Assembly: GCA_900539605.1 (NCBI GenBank)
Contig: UQCS01000001.1
Span: 1-64,000 of the forward strand
Length of the DNA: 64,000 nucleotides
Direction: 5' to 3'
From: an uncultured Azospirillum sp.
Lineage (GTDB): Bacteria > Pseudomonadota > Alphaproteobacteria > RF32 > CAG-239
This document shows, in pieces, positions 45,339 to 52,347 of the stretch. Numbering within the stretch: the first letter of the stretch is position 1; the number at the start of each line of letters is the position of its first letter. A program made the translations under genes and the position numbers. The notes below the pieces were generated by a model. That model had not been told where the DNA came from, did not search any database, and saw only the letters and a list, made by a program, of their open reading frames with translations.

Positions 45339-46361
45339 ATGGAAAGAATCACATTTTGGAATAATAAAGGTGGAACAGGAAAAACCAGCTTAGCTTTTCA
45401 AACAATTTGCCAATACGCACATGAAAATCCATCTGAAAAAATTTTGGTTATTGATGTTTGTCCTCAAGCAAATCTTTCAGAATTACTCCTTGGAGGATTA
45501 CACCAAGGTGGAAGTAATATTTTATTACAAAGACAAGGGGCAACTCCTCGTGCAACCATTGGCGGCTATTTTCAGCTTCGTCTTCCTTCTCCATATACGC
45601 CACCTTCATTTACAGCTCAAGACTTTTTAACTCAACCATATAAATACAATAAAAATATACCAGAAAATATAGACTTATTGTGTGGTGATCCAATGTTGGA
45701 ATTGCAATCAAATGCTATTTCTACATTAGCTAATAACCAAATCCCCGGAACAAATACATGGATTGCAATTATCGATTGGATTAATGATTTTTTAAAAAAA
45801 ATTGAAAATGAATATGACATTGTATATTTCGACCTAAATCCTAGCTTTTCAATCTATACCCAAATTGCTTTGGCTGCTACATCTAAATTGCTCCTTCCTG
45901 TGATGGCGGATGATTCATCAAGACGTGCAATTCAGAATGCATTTTCTTTAATTTATGGGCTAAAGTTACCATCCGAAATATACACAAAATATGCTTTTGC
46001 CCAAAAACTTAAAGATGAGGGGCGACAATTGCCTAAAGTACATATGATTTTGAAAAATCGACTAACCCAATACATGGGGCCAGCATCCGCTTTTACAACA
46101 GTTCTAAGTGCTATAGAGCAAGATATTACTGATCTTCTAAAGGTTCATCCTCAGTTGTTTACTTTTTCATCTATTAAACAAGGAATTGTTGAAATTCGTG
46201 ATTTTGGAACAACTGGCGTAGTATCTGCGGCTAGAGGATGCCCCTTCTATACGCTTCCCTATGGAAGATTAGATTTGCTTGGACAACGGGTTCAAGTCAA
46301 AGAAGATTATAGAATAGACTGCGAGCATAATATTCGAGAAATAACTTCAAAAATTTTTTAA
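45339..46361 (+). CDS. ParA/MinD-type ATPase
   Basis: 340 residues. Deviant Walker A at the very start (WNNKGGTGKTSLAF, signature Lys present), Walker A' ILVIDVCPQANLSELLLGG (Cys replaces the usual Asp-x in VIDxDPQ), and IVYFDLNPSFSIYTQIAL as Walker B. No ParB or centromere-like array lies beside it. Codons are notably AT-rich compared with its neighbours, and it has its own promoter and terminator, so it is a separate, recently gained cassette. Could be a partition, plasmid-addiction or defence-type ATPase. Confidence 0.85.
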   Translation: MERITFWNNKGGTGKTSLAFQTICQYAHENPSEKILVIDVCPQANLSELLLGGLHQGGSNILLQRQGATPRATIGGYFQLRLPSPYTPPSFTAQDFLTQPYKYNKNIPENIDLLCGDPMLELQSNAISTLANNQIPGTNTWIAIIDWINDFLKKIENEYDIVYFDLNPSFSIYTQIALAATSKLLLPVMADDSSRRAIQNAFSLIYGLKLPSEIYTKYAFAQKLKDEGRQLPKVHMILKNRLTQYMGPASAFTTVLSAIEQDITDLLKVHPQLFTFSSIKQGIVEIRDFGTTGVVSAARGCPFYTLPYGRLDLLGQRVQVKEDYRIDCEHNIREITSKIF

Positions 46362-46366
46362 CAATT

Positions 46367-46402
46367 AATCAGCCTAAAAATTTATTTTGGGCTGATTTTT
46401 TT
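46367..46402 (+). terminator. Terminator of the ParA-like gene
   Basis: AATCAGCC (46367-46374), loop, GGCTGATT (46389-46396), then TTTTTT. Placed six bases after the ParA stop. Confidence 0.88.
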
Positions 46403-46423
46403 ATAAAAATCTGCCTTTTCAAG

Positions 46424-46437
46424 TGAAGTGTACTTCA
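46424..46437. promoter_or_regulatory. Small palindrome TGAAGT-GT-ACTTCA
   Basis: A 14-base palindrome, with further ACTTCACA half-sites at about 46,525 and 46,543. All lie in the 200-bp gap before the tail-protein gene and may be operator sites for it. The gap has no gene I can support. Confidence 0.35.
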
Positions 46438-46637
46438 AAGCCTTATTCTACAAGGGATTACGGCGGAACGGACAGGCGGAAATTTTTCAGATGGAAGGCT
46501 GCAAAGGCCCGGATTTCCTTGAATCGTACTTCACATATTCTTTTACTTCACATTTTCGCAAAAATGGTTTATCAAACCAGGTATAATTGGGGCGTTGTAT
46601 AGATACCGCTCCGGCGAAAAAGGAAAATCCCCCTCAT

Positions 46638-47195
46638 ATGATCATCACGGAACTCCAAATAAATGACGCTGCGGAACGGCAGCTGCATCTGATTGCTTCG
46701 CGGCAAATTCCCTTTGCCGTGGCGGCTTCTCTGACGGCAGTGGCAAAGATTGCCCAAGCCGAAGTGCGTGATCATATCAACGAAACCTTTACCATTCGCC
46801 GGAAAAGTGGTGGGTTTGCCAGCAGCATTGCCGTTAAACCGGCAACAAAGCAAAGCCAGACCGCAGAAGTTTATACAATGGCCCGACTTGCAGCTTTACA
46901 GCAGATCGGTGGGTTGCGGCAGCCACAGGGAAGCAACTTGGCAATCCCTTCCTATCAGAATTTGAGCGAAGTTAAGGTGCGGCGGTCAGTACGCAGTATT
47001 GCCGATGCCTTTGAAATGAAACTCCAAGATGGTCAGACGGCTTTAGTTCGGCGCAAAGGAAAAGGCTTGCGGTTTCTTTTTTTCCTCAGAAAACAGGCCG
47101 ATGTGCCGAAACGCTTCAAAATGATTGAAATTGTTTTGGAAACAGCCAAACGGGAGTTTGGGCGGACATTGGAAGCCAAAATGCGTGAACTATAA
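46638..47195 (+). CDS. Phage minor tail protein, GPZ-like
   Basis: 185 residues from ATG 46638 (AAGGAAAA lies about a dozen bases upstream; a longer frame from 46587 is unlikely). The layout AASLTAVAKIAQAEVRDHIN, TIRRKSGGFASSIAVKPATK, LAALQQIGGLRQPQGSNLAI, then KRFKMIEIVLETAKREFGRT follows the pattern of phage tail protein Z and HK97 gp10-like tail completion proteins. It is the only clear virion gene left here, so the island includes prophage debris rather than an intact phage. Confidence 0.65.
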   Translation: MIITELQINDAAERQLHLIASRQIPFAVAASLTAVAKIAQAEVRDHINETFTIRRKSGGFASSIAVKPATKQSQTAEVYTMARLAALQQIGGLRQPQGSNLAIPSYQNLSEVKVRRSVRSIADAFEMKLQDGQTALVRRKGKGLRFLFFLRKQADVPKRFKMIEIVLETAKREFGRTLEAKMREL

Positions 47196-47789
47196 GAACT
47201 CTTTCAGATCCGGATGCTGACGGACTTTTTCCTGAATTTGACGGAGCGATTGGGGATTAAGCCTGCGCATAACAGTTTTGCGGTGGCTATGATTGTAAAC
47301 GTTTCCGGTTCGGATATCTAAAACCTGATTGCCGTGATGTCCATGCAGGCGAAACGGCCACGAATCATCTTCAGCGCTCAAGTGAAAACGCCAACGATAG
47401 GTATCAATCGTTGCTGTCCCCTCATAAAGGTCAGCATCTTCCGGATTGGGATCTTCAACGGACAAAATAAAGAAAAATTCATAAATACGGCATAGAGAAT
47501 CGAAAAAAGAATCTACCGCAGCAACATTATTGAACTCTCCGCTCAGACAGAGGGCATAATCGCAGGTGCGGATTTGGACATTAACTTCAAGAAAAGCTAC
47601 TTGCAATGCGGAATGGTATTTTTTATCAATCGAAATGTTTATTTGCGTTTGATACTTTTTCCGCTCTGGGCAAAAATGAAGCCTTCCACATAATCTGCCG
47701 TTGAAAAACAGGTATTCGTTGATGACTTTTATGAGCGCATTGTCGCCATAGGTTTTGATTTTATGGTATTTGGCAGAATTATTTGACAT
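47190..47789 (-). CDS. Hypothetical protein
   Basis: 199 residues if started at 47789, inside an ATG that overlaps the previous gene's end by 11 bases; a longer start at 47858 is less likely. Beta-rich with AALQVAFLEVNVQIRTCDYA-like strands, WRFHLSAEDDSWPFRLHGHH and a C-terminal helical basic tail. HGHHGN and HSHR could bind metal. I do not recognise it. It is coupled with the small gene upstream. Confidence 0.6.
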   Translation of the reverse strand: MSNNSAKYHKIKTYGDNALIKVINEYLFFNGRLCGRLHFCPERKKYQTQINISIDKKYHSALQVAFLEVNVQIRTCDYALCLSGEFNNVAAVDSFFDSLCRIYEFFFILSVEDPNPEDADLYEGTATIDTYRWRFHLSAEDDSWPFRLHGHHGNQVLDIRTGNVYNHSHRKTVMRRLNPQSLRQIQEKVRQHPDLKEFL

Positions 47790-48012
47790 CGCTGTCCAAG
47801 CTAAAAAACAGGGTATCTTCCTGTGATATCTTGATATTTTGTGTCTGGGTATTGACAATGATCGGCTGCGACGGATCTATATCCAAAGTCGTGCCATTTG
47901 ACCTGTTAGGCTGTACCGATTTGAAATCTATTGAAAGAATTGGCGTGCTGCGGCCATCTGCATCTGAAATATAGGCGTTGCGCCCGATAAACCTAATTGA
48001 ATACTGCTTCAT
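47779..48012 (-). CDS. Small hypothetical protein
   Basis: 77 residues, all-beta pattern (KQYSIRFIGRNAYISDADGR, then STPILSIDFKSVQPNRSNGT). No motif seen. It forms a two-gene minus-strand unit with the 47190-47789 gene, opposite in direction to the rest of the phage module, as accessory morons often are. Confidence 0.55.
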   Translation of the reverse strand: MKQYSIRFIGRNAYISDADGRSTPILSIDFKSVQPNRSNGTTLDIDPSQPIIVNTQTQNIKISQEDTLFFSLDSDVK

Positions 48013-48481
48013 TCGTGCCTCCGTCGCGTATTAAAAAATAAAAATCGGGAATGGGCAAGAAAAACCGGACGGTTACTAACTTTAATATCGTTCAATAAAG
48101 CATGTTTCAGATATTGTCAGGAAGTAAGGCCGTCCCAAAGTGTTGTTTGGCTGTTCATTTAGATTTGAGCCGAGAGCCGAAAAAACACATTTTTTAATTT
48201 ATTTCGTTGAAAAAGGTACTGTTGGAAGATTTTTCGACGCGGGTAACGCGAACCCCGCCGCGTCGCTACCGACAGACTAAAAAAAGGGTTCGCACCAAGT
48301 TCGCACCGAATTTGCACTAAATCCATATATTACAAGGTTTTGCGCGAATATTATTATAAAAAAGACAGGTTCGCACCTAATTCCGCTCAATCCCTTGTTT
48401 TGCATGCGATACAACGGAATTTAACCTATAACAACACAGGTTCGCAGTTGCGAACCTCTTTTTTATGTAAGGAAGCAAGAA
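48013..48481 (+). promoter_or_regulatory. Leader with repeated GGTTCGCA sites before the methyltransferase
   Basis: No supported gene in these 469 bases. GGTTCGCA-type sites occur at 48286-48296, 48297-48307 (AGTTCGCACC), 48366-48378 (AGGTTCGCACCT) and as a perfect palindrome at 48438-48457 (AGGTTCGCA, GT, TGCGAACCT) followed by CTTTTTT. The last lies just before the ribosome site (AAGGAAG, 48469-48475). The array looks like an operator set, and the final palindrome could also act as an attenuator. Confidence 0.6.
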
Positions 48482-49558
48482 TTGTGGATATACCTACCTG
48501 CCGAGTATTATCACTCTGTTCCGAGGTCGGAGGCCTTAACCTTGGACTTAAACTCGCAATGCCAACTAGCCGAACAGTCGCTTATATGGAGATCGAAGCC
48601 TATGCGTGCGAAATTCTGGTTAAACGCATGCAAGAAAAAATCTTGGATCCGGCACCTCTTTGGTCAGATATCAAATCCTTCGATGGCAAACCATGGCGTG
48701 GAAAAGTGGATCTCATCACTGGCGGATATCCATGCCAGCCGTTTTCAGTTGCAGGAAAGAAACTCGGAGACAAAGACCCCAGACATCTCTGGCCCCACGT
48801 GCGAAGAATTGTTTCCGAAATTGAGCCAGCTCTCTGTTTCTTTGAAAATGTCGGAGGACATCTACAGCTGGGCTTTGAACAAGTCCACAATGACCTACAA
48901 AGACTGGGTTATAAAGTTAAGGCAGGCTTGTTCTCTGCGGAAGAAGTCGGTGCTCCGCATCGCCGTGAGCGCCTCTTTATCTTGGCCTACCGTAATGACG
49001 GCAGATGCAACAGTAGCGGAAACGATAACACCGAACGACAAGTATGTCCAAACCAAGAACGGTACTCTGCGCCGATACATCAAGAGCGGACACAACTGCA
49101 GTCTGGGATTAGCGAGAACGGCACGTCTCTGGCCGACGGTTTTGGTATCGGAAGCCAATGGCGCATCTCTCAAAAAAGTTCAGACCGGATATTCTCGGAG
49201 CCGTCTAAAAGAGGAAGTTTTGTTGTGGAAACAGCCGTTGAGATGGCGGACACCGAATGCCTCGGATGCCGAAGGCGGCGTGATGGAAATCAGAACGGAA
49301 ACCTCTGCCTGGATCAAACTTCGCGATCATTCCGTACATGTAGCAAATTGCCTCTTTGGCCCCCCAGACCAAATGACTTTGATGACTGGCGAAATATCCC
49401 GGAGAACCTTAAACCCGCGGTTTACCGAATGGCTGATGGGCTGGCCGACCGGGTGGACAGAGTTAGAGCCTGCGGCAACGGCGTGGTGCCTCTGGTGGCG
49501 GCGTATGCGTTTACAGTTCTTACGTCTAACCTTGAATTTACAACAACAGGTATCTTAA
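48482..49558 (+). CDS. Overlapping frame resembling phage WPTP-type protein
   Basis: A 359-codon frame open through the whole methyltransferase gene. It is not random: the second half has STMTYKDWVIKLRQA, SLSWPTVMTADATV, RLWPTVLVSEANGASLKK, WRTPNASDAEGG and NPRFTEWLMGWPTGWTELE, the order of motifs of a known phage protein class with WPTP-x-A-x-D repeats and an ending LNPxWVEWLMGxPxGW. That family's WPT(P) is the frame-shifted reading of LAD(T) in methyltransferases, so both readings are recurrent in databases. The TTG at 48482 shares the ribosome site; internal ATGs at 48602, 48683 or 48848 are other starts. Either true dual coding or conserved shadow. Confidence 0.4.
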   Translation: MWIYLPAEYYHSVPRSEALTLDLNSQCQLAEQSLIWRSKPMRAKFWLNACKKKSWIRHLFGQISNPSMANHGVEKWISSLADIHASRFQLQERNSETKTPDISGPTCEELFPKLSQLSVSLKMSEDIYSWALNKSTMTYKDWVIKLRQACSLRKKSVLRIAVSASLSWPTVMTADATVAETITPNDKYVQTKNGTLRRYIKSGHNCSLGLARTARLWPTVLVSEANGASLKKVQTGYSRSRLKEEVLLWKQPLRWRTPNASDAEGGVMEIRTETSAWIKLRDHSVHVANCLFGPPDQMTLMTGEISRRTLNPRFTEWLMGWPTGWTELEPAATAWCLWWRRMRLQFLRLTLNLQQQVS

Positions 49559-49575
49559 ATGAACGAGAAAGTTAA
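48484..49575 (+). CDS. DNA (cytosine-5)-methyltransferase
   Basis: 363 residues from GTG 48484, with AAGGAAG eight bases upstream; the open frame to 48340 would cross the operator palindrome. C5 motifs in order: I VLSLCSEVGGLNLGL, IV GGYPCQPFSVAG (catalytic Cys near residue 84), VI FFENVGG, VIII HRRERLFIL, then a variable target-recognition part (LADGFGIGSQW, EMADTECLGC) and motif X RACGNGVVPLVAAYAF. Complete. Motif I has SEVGG where FSGxGG is usual. It overlaps the next methyltransferase gene by 17 bases. The +1 frame inside it is also open throughout. Confidence 0.88.
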   Translation: MDIPTCRVLSLCSEVGGLNLGLKLAMPTSRTVAYMEIEAYACEILVKRMQEKILDPAPLWSDIKSFDGKPWRGKVDLITGGYPCQPFSVAGKKLGDKDPRHLWPHVRRIVSEIEPALCFFENVGGHLQLGFEQVHNDLQRLGYKVKAGLFSAEEVGAPHRRERLFILAYRNDGRCNSSGNDNTERQVCPNQERYSAPIHQERTQLQSGISENGTSLADGFGIGSQWRISQKSSDRIFSEPSKRGSFVVETAVEMADTECLGCRRRRDGNQNGNLCLDQTSRSFRTCSKLPLWPPRPNDFDDWRNIPENLKPAVYRMADGLADRVDRVRACGNGVVPLVAAYAFTVLTSNLEFTTTGILNERES

Positions 49576-50890
49576 ATTAAAAGTTGAATATGTAAAGCTG
49601 GAAGAACTCATTCCTTTCGAGTTGAATGCCAGAACACACTCTAAGGAACAGGTCGGACAGATTGTCAATTCCATCGGAGAGTTTGACTTCGTCAATCCTA
49701 TTCTGGTCGGCGTCGACAATATGATTATTGCCGGTCATGGGCGCTTGTTGGCAGCGAAAAAAGCTGGATTGGAAACGGTTCCGATCATCCGGCTCCCGCA
49801 TCTTGACTATAACCAGTGCATGGCTTTGTCTCTGGCTGATAATAAAATTGCCGAAAATGCTGGTTGGGATGAAGATAAAATCGTTGAAATTCTCGGAAAA
49901 CTTGAGGATGCACATTTCAACATTGATATTTTGGGCTTTTCCAACAAAGAGCTTGAAAATTACCGTGATGAATTTGAAACCAACGATGAAGACCTCGAGT
50001 TTGAAAACGAAGTCCCTGATTTTGTGGAAAAACCGGTTGCCAGGCGCGGCGATGTTTGGATTTTAGGCGACCACCGATTGTTATGCGGCGACGCAACAAG
50101 TCAGACAGATGTTGAAAAGGTTATGGACGGCGAAAAAGCCCAGATGGTTTTCACCGATCCGCTGTATAATGTGAATTACGGCAATGCTTTGCGAGACAAA
50201 CTGGCAGGAAAGGAAGGCGAGCGTTCAATTCTAAACGACAATCTTGGTGAGGGTTTCCCTGCTTTTCTGTATGATTTCTGCTGTAATATCTTAGAAGTCA
50301 ATGTTGGTTCCTTTTATATTTGTATGGGCGGGTCGGAGTTGCATACTCTATACCAAGCCTTTACGGCTGCGGGCGGCAAATGGGAAGCCTACATCGTCTG
50401 GGTTAAAGACAAATTCACGCTTTCACGTTCCAAGCATCAACATCAGCACGAATGGATTTTGTTCGGCAATCCTTACGAAGAACAGCATGAAGAAATCCTG
50501 TTGGGTGCGAAACCCGGTACGGCTCCGGCTTGCTATGGCGGACGCAACCAAACAGATGTCTGGGAATTTCCCCGACCGCAGAAAAGCGCACTGCATCCAA
50601 CAATGAAGCCTATCGCACTGGTTGAAAGAGCCATCCGCAATTCCAGCAGGGTAACAGATATTGTCTTGGATACCTTCGGTGGCAGCGGTTCAACGCTGAT
50701 TGCCTGTGAAAAAAGTGGCCGGCGCTGCCGGATGATTGAACTCGATGAGAAATATGTCGATGTTATTATTAAACGCTGGGAGGAATATTCCCGAAAAAAA
50801 GCCGTTCATGAACAAACCGGCAAAAGTTATGATGCCCTCAAAATTGAAAGAGAAAAGGAAGAAACACTCACAGAAAAAGCTCCGAAATAA
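49559..50890 (+). CDS. ParB-like domain / DNA adenine methyltransferase fusion
   Basis: 443 residues. N-terminal ParB/sulfiredoxin-like domain (KLEELIPFELNARTHSKEQV, then IIAGHGRLLAAKKAGLETVP) at about 10-90, and a C-terminal N6/N4 methyltransferase of beta order: motif IV VFTDPLYNVNYGNAL, then HQHEWILFG, HPTMKPIALVERAI and motif I VLDTFGGSGSTLIACEKSGR. Common in phages, where it modifies phage DNA. Motif IV is DPLY rather than DPPY, an unusual change at a catalytic position. It overlaps the cytosine enzyme's end. Confidence 0.88.
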   Translation: MNEKVKLKVEYVKLEELIPFELNARTHSKEQVGQIVNSIGEFDFVNPILVGVDNMIIAGHGRLLAAKKAGLETVPIIRLPHLDYNQCMALSLADNKIAENAGWDEDKIVEILGKLEDAHFNIDILGFSNKELENYRDEFETNDEDLEFENEVPDFVEKPVARRGDVWILGDHRLLCGDATSQTDVEKVMDGEKAQMVFTDPLYNVNYGNALRDKLAGKEGERSILNDNLGEGFPAFLYDFCCNILEVNVGSFYICMGGSELHTLYQAFTAAGGKWEAYIVWVKDKFTLSRSKHQHQHEWILFGNPYEEQHEEILLGAKPGTAPACYGGRNQTDVWEFPRPQKSALHPTMKPIALVERAIRNSSRVTDIVLDTFGGSGSTLIACEKSGRRCRMIELDEKYVDVIIKRWEEYSRKKAVHEQTGKSYDALKIEREKEETLTEKAPK

Positions 50891-50914
50891 TATGGAGCCT
50901 TACTTTTTTACAGG

Positions 50915-51727
50915 ATGACAATGAAATTCTTGGCTTGGTTTAGTTGTGGGGTTACGTCAGCAGTTACCTGTAAACTGGCGGTTGATAAATACGGCGATGA
51001 TGTCGATATCTGGTATATTGAAACCGGTGCGGCACATCCAGACAATCACCGATTTATTGAAGATTGCGAAAACTGGTATGGCAGAAAAATTCTGACGGCT
51101 CAACATTCTAAATTTAAGAATCCTTTGGAAATTGCTGCCGTTGAAGTTTTTAATACACCGTGGGGTGCCCCCTGCACTAAATATTTAAAGAAGGAAGTCC
51201 GCCAAAGAATCGAAAAAGATTACTCTGAACCAATCCACATATTTGGCTTTGAGTATAATAAAAAAGAAATTAACCGGGCCTTTCGGTGGAAGCAGCAGAA
51301 TTCCTCAAGAGTTTATTTCCCGCTTATTGAACAAGGGTGGAACAAACGGCGTTGTCTGCAGGAGCTTTTGCTTAACAAGATCGAAATCCCTGCCATGTAC
51401 CTGCTCGGATACAATAACAACAACTGTATCGGCTGTTTTAAAGGTGGCAAAGGGTACTGGAACAAAATACGGACAGATTTCCCGGACATTTTCAGACAAA
51501 CTGCAGAGTTGGAACTAAAAACAAAACATACCTGCCTCAAAGATCGTGGCAAACAACTCTATCTGGCTGAATTAGAACCAGATGCAGGTAAACACCAAAA
51601 CATTGACATTCCCGAATGCGGAATATTTTGTGAGCTTGAAATGGCCGGATTGCCAATCAAAGATATTAACGAAATTTTAGAATTCATAAAATTTAACCCG
51701 GAAAAACTAATGAATACAGCAAAATAA
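50915..51727 (+). CDS. PAPS-reductase-like family protein
   Basis: 270 residues (268 from the second Met at 50921). PP-loop ATPase fold with the degenerate loop WFSCGVTSAVTCKLAV in place of SGGxDS, IETGAAHPDNHRFI and a Cys-rich centre (NNNCIGCFKGGKGY). Phage members of this class lie beside DNA methylases; DndC-like relatives insert sulfur into DNA, but no dnd partners are present. Role in DNA or tRNA modification is inferred. Confidence 0.8.
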   Translation: MTMKFLAWFSCGVTSAVTCKLAVDKYGDDVDIWYIETGAAHPDNHRFIEDCENWYGRKILTAQHSKFKNPLEIAAVEVFNTPWGAPCTKYLKKEVRQRIEKDYSEPIHIFGFEYNKKEINRAFRWKQQNSSRVYFPLIEQGWNKRRCLQELLLNKIEIPAMYLLGYNNNNCIGCFKGGKGYWNKIRTDFPDIFRQTAELELKTKHTCLKDRGKQLYLAELEPDAGKHQNIDIPECGIFCELEMAGLPIKDINEILEFIKFNPEKLMNTAK

Positions 51728-51752
51728 ACTGCGATAAACAAATGATGAAAAC

Positions 51753-51983
51753 ATGGAAATTTCAATCAGAGCTTATGCTGCCCGCAAAGGTGTCTCCGAT
51801 ACCGCTGTTCGCAAGGCAATCAAATCCGGGCGGATAACGCTCACTAAAAACGGGAAAATCAATCCGGCATTGACTGACCGCCAATGGGAAGCCAACACAG
51901 ACCCCGCTCAGGTATATGCTATTAAAGAGGATGCGTCGGCACGAACCGCTTCTCCGGGACCTGCATCATCGGCACCGCCGTGA
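51753..51983 (+). CDS. HTH protein like a terminase small-subunit N-terminus
   Basis: 76 residues. ISIRAYAARKGVSDTAVRKAIKSGRITL is the helix-turn-helix start of many phage terminase small subunits, followed by the spacing NPALTDRQWEANTDPAQ, then a Ser/Pro/Ala-rich end. Terminase small subunits are longer (about 150-180), so this looks cut short, and the sequence changes character at the RTX fragment just after. The large subunit is absent. Confidence 0.6.
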   Translation: MEISIRAYAARKGVSDTAVRKAIKSGRITLTKNGKINPALTDRQWEANTDPAQVYAIKEDASARTASPGPASSAPP

Positions 51984-52174
51984 ACAATATCTTTTCCGAT
52001 GCCTCCAATATATCTGTCATTTCCGCCAGTATATTCATCAGAACCGGCTCCGAGATAGACAGTATTATAACCGCTTCCAGATACAATATCTTTACCAATA
52101 CCGCCGATATAACGATTTTGACCACCTCCGAGACTTACATTATTTACATCTGTTGAAGAATCCGTCATTCCCAT
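51908..52174 (-). pseudogene. RTX-repeat (GGxGxD) fragment
   Basis: 88 codons. GGGQNRYIGGIGKDIVSGSG, YLGAGSDEYTGG and DRYIGGIGKDIVHGGADD are nonapeptide calcium-binding repeats as in RTX adhesins and toxins. The exact octapeptide YIGGIGKD repeats. The last 25 codons are only the antisense of the terminase-like gene, so the real part is about 51,985-52,174. It has neither the long body nor the secretion signal of an RTX protein. A remnant or mini-gene; origin unclear. Confidence 0.5.
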
Positions 52175-52347
52175 TGATCAGCGCCTATCACCTTTTGCTT
52201 TTGATGAGAGAATATGATTTTATTAAGGAAATAGTGGATGAGATGGTTATACAATGAGAAACGGCTGGAAAATACCAGAATCTGCTTGAAAAACAGAATA
52301 ATCACGGTAAAATTGATTAAATTTAGCTGAATTTAATATGAAAGTCT
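52175..52347. other. Spacer before res
   Basis: About 170 AT-rich bases. A 17-codon fragment (MREYDFIKEIVDEMVIQ, 52,204-52,257) reads like a protein end, but nothing can be called. The res promoter presumably lies here. Confidence 0.3.

Noticed and set aside
50915..51727. Phosphorothioation (Dnd) system
   Set aside because: The PAPS-reductase-like protein is alone; no dndA, dndB, dndD or dndE neighbours and the PP-loop is degenerate.
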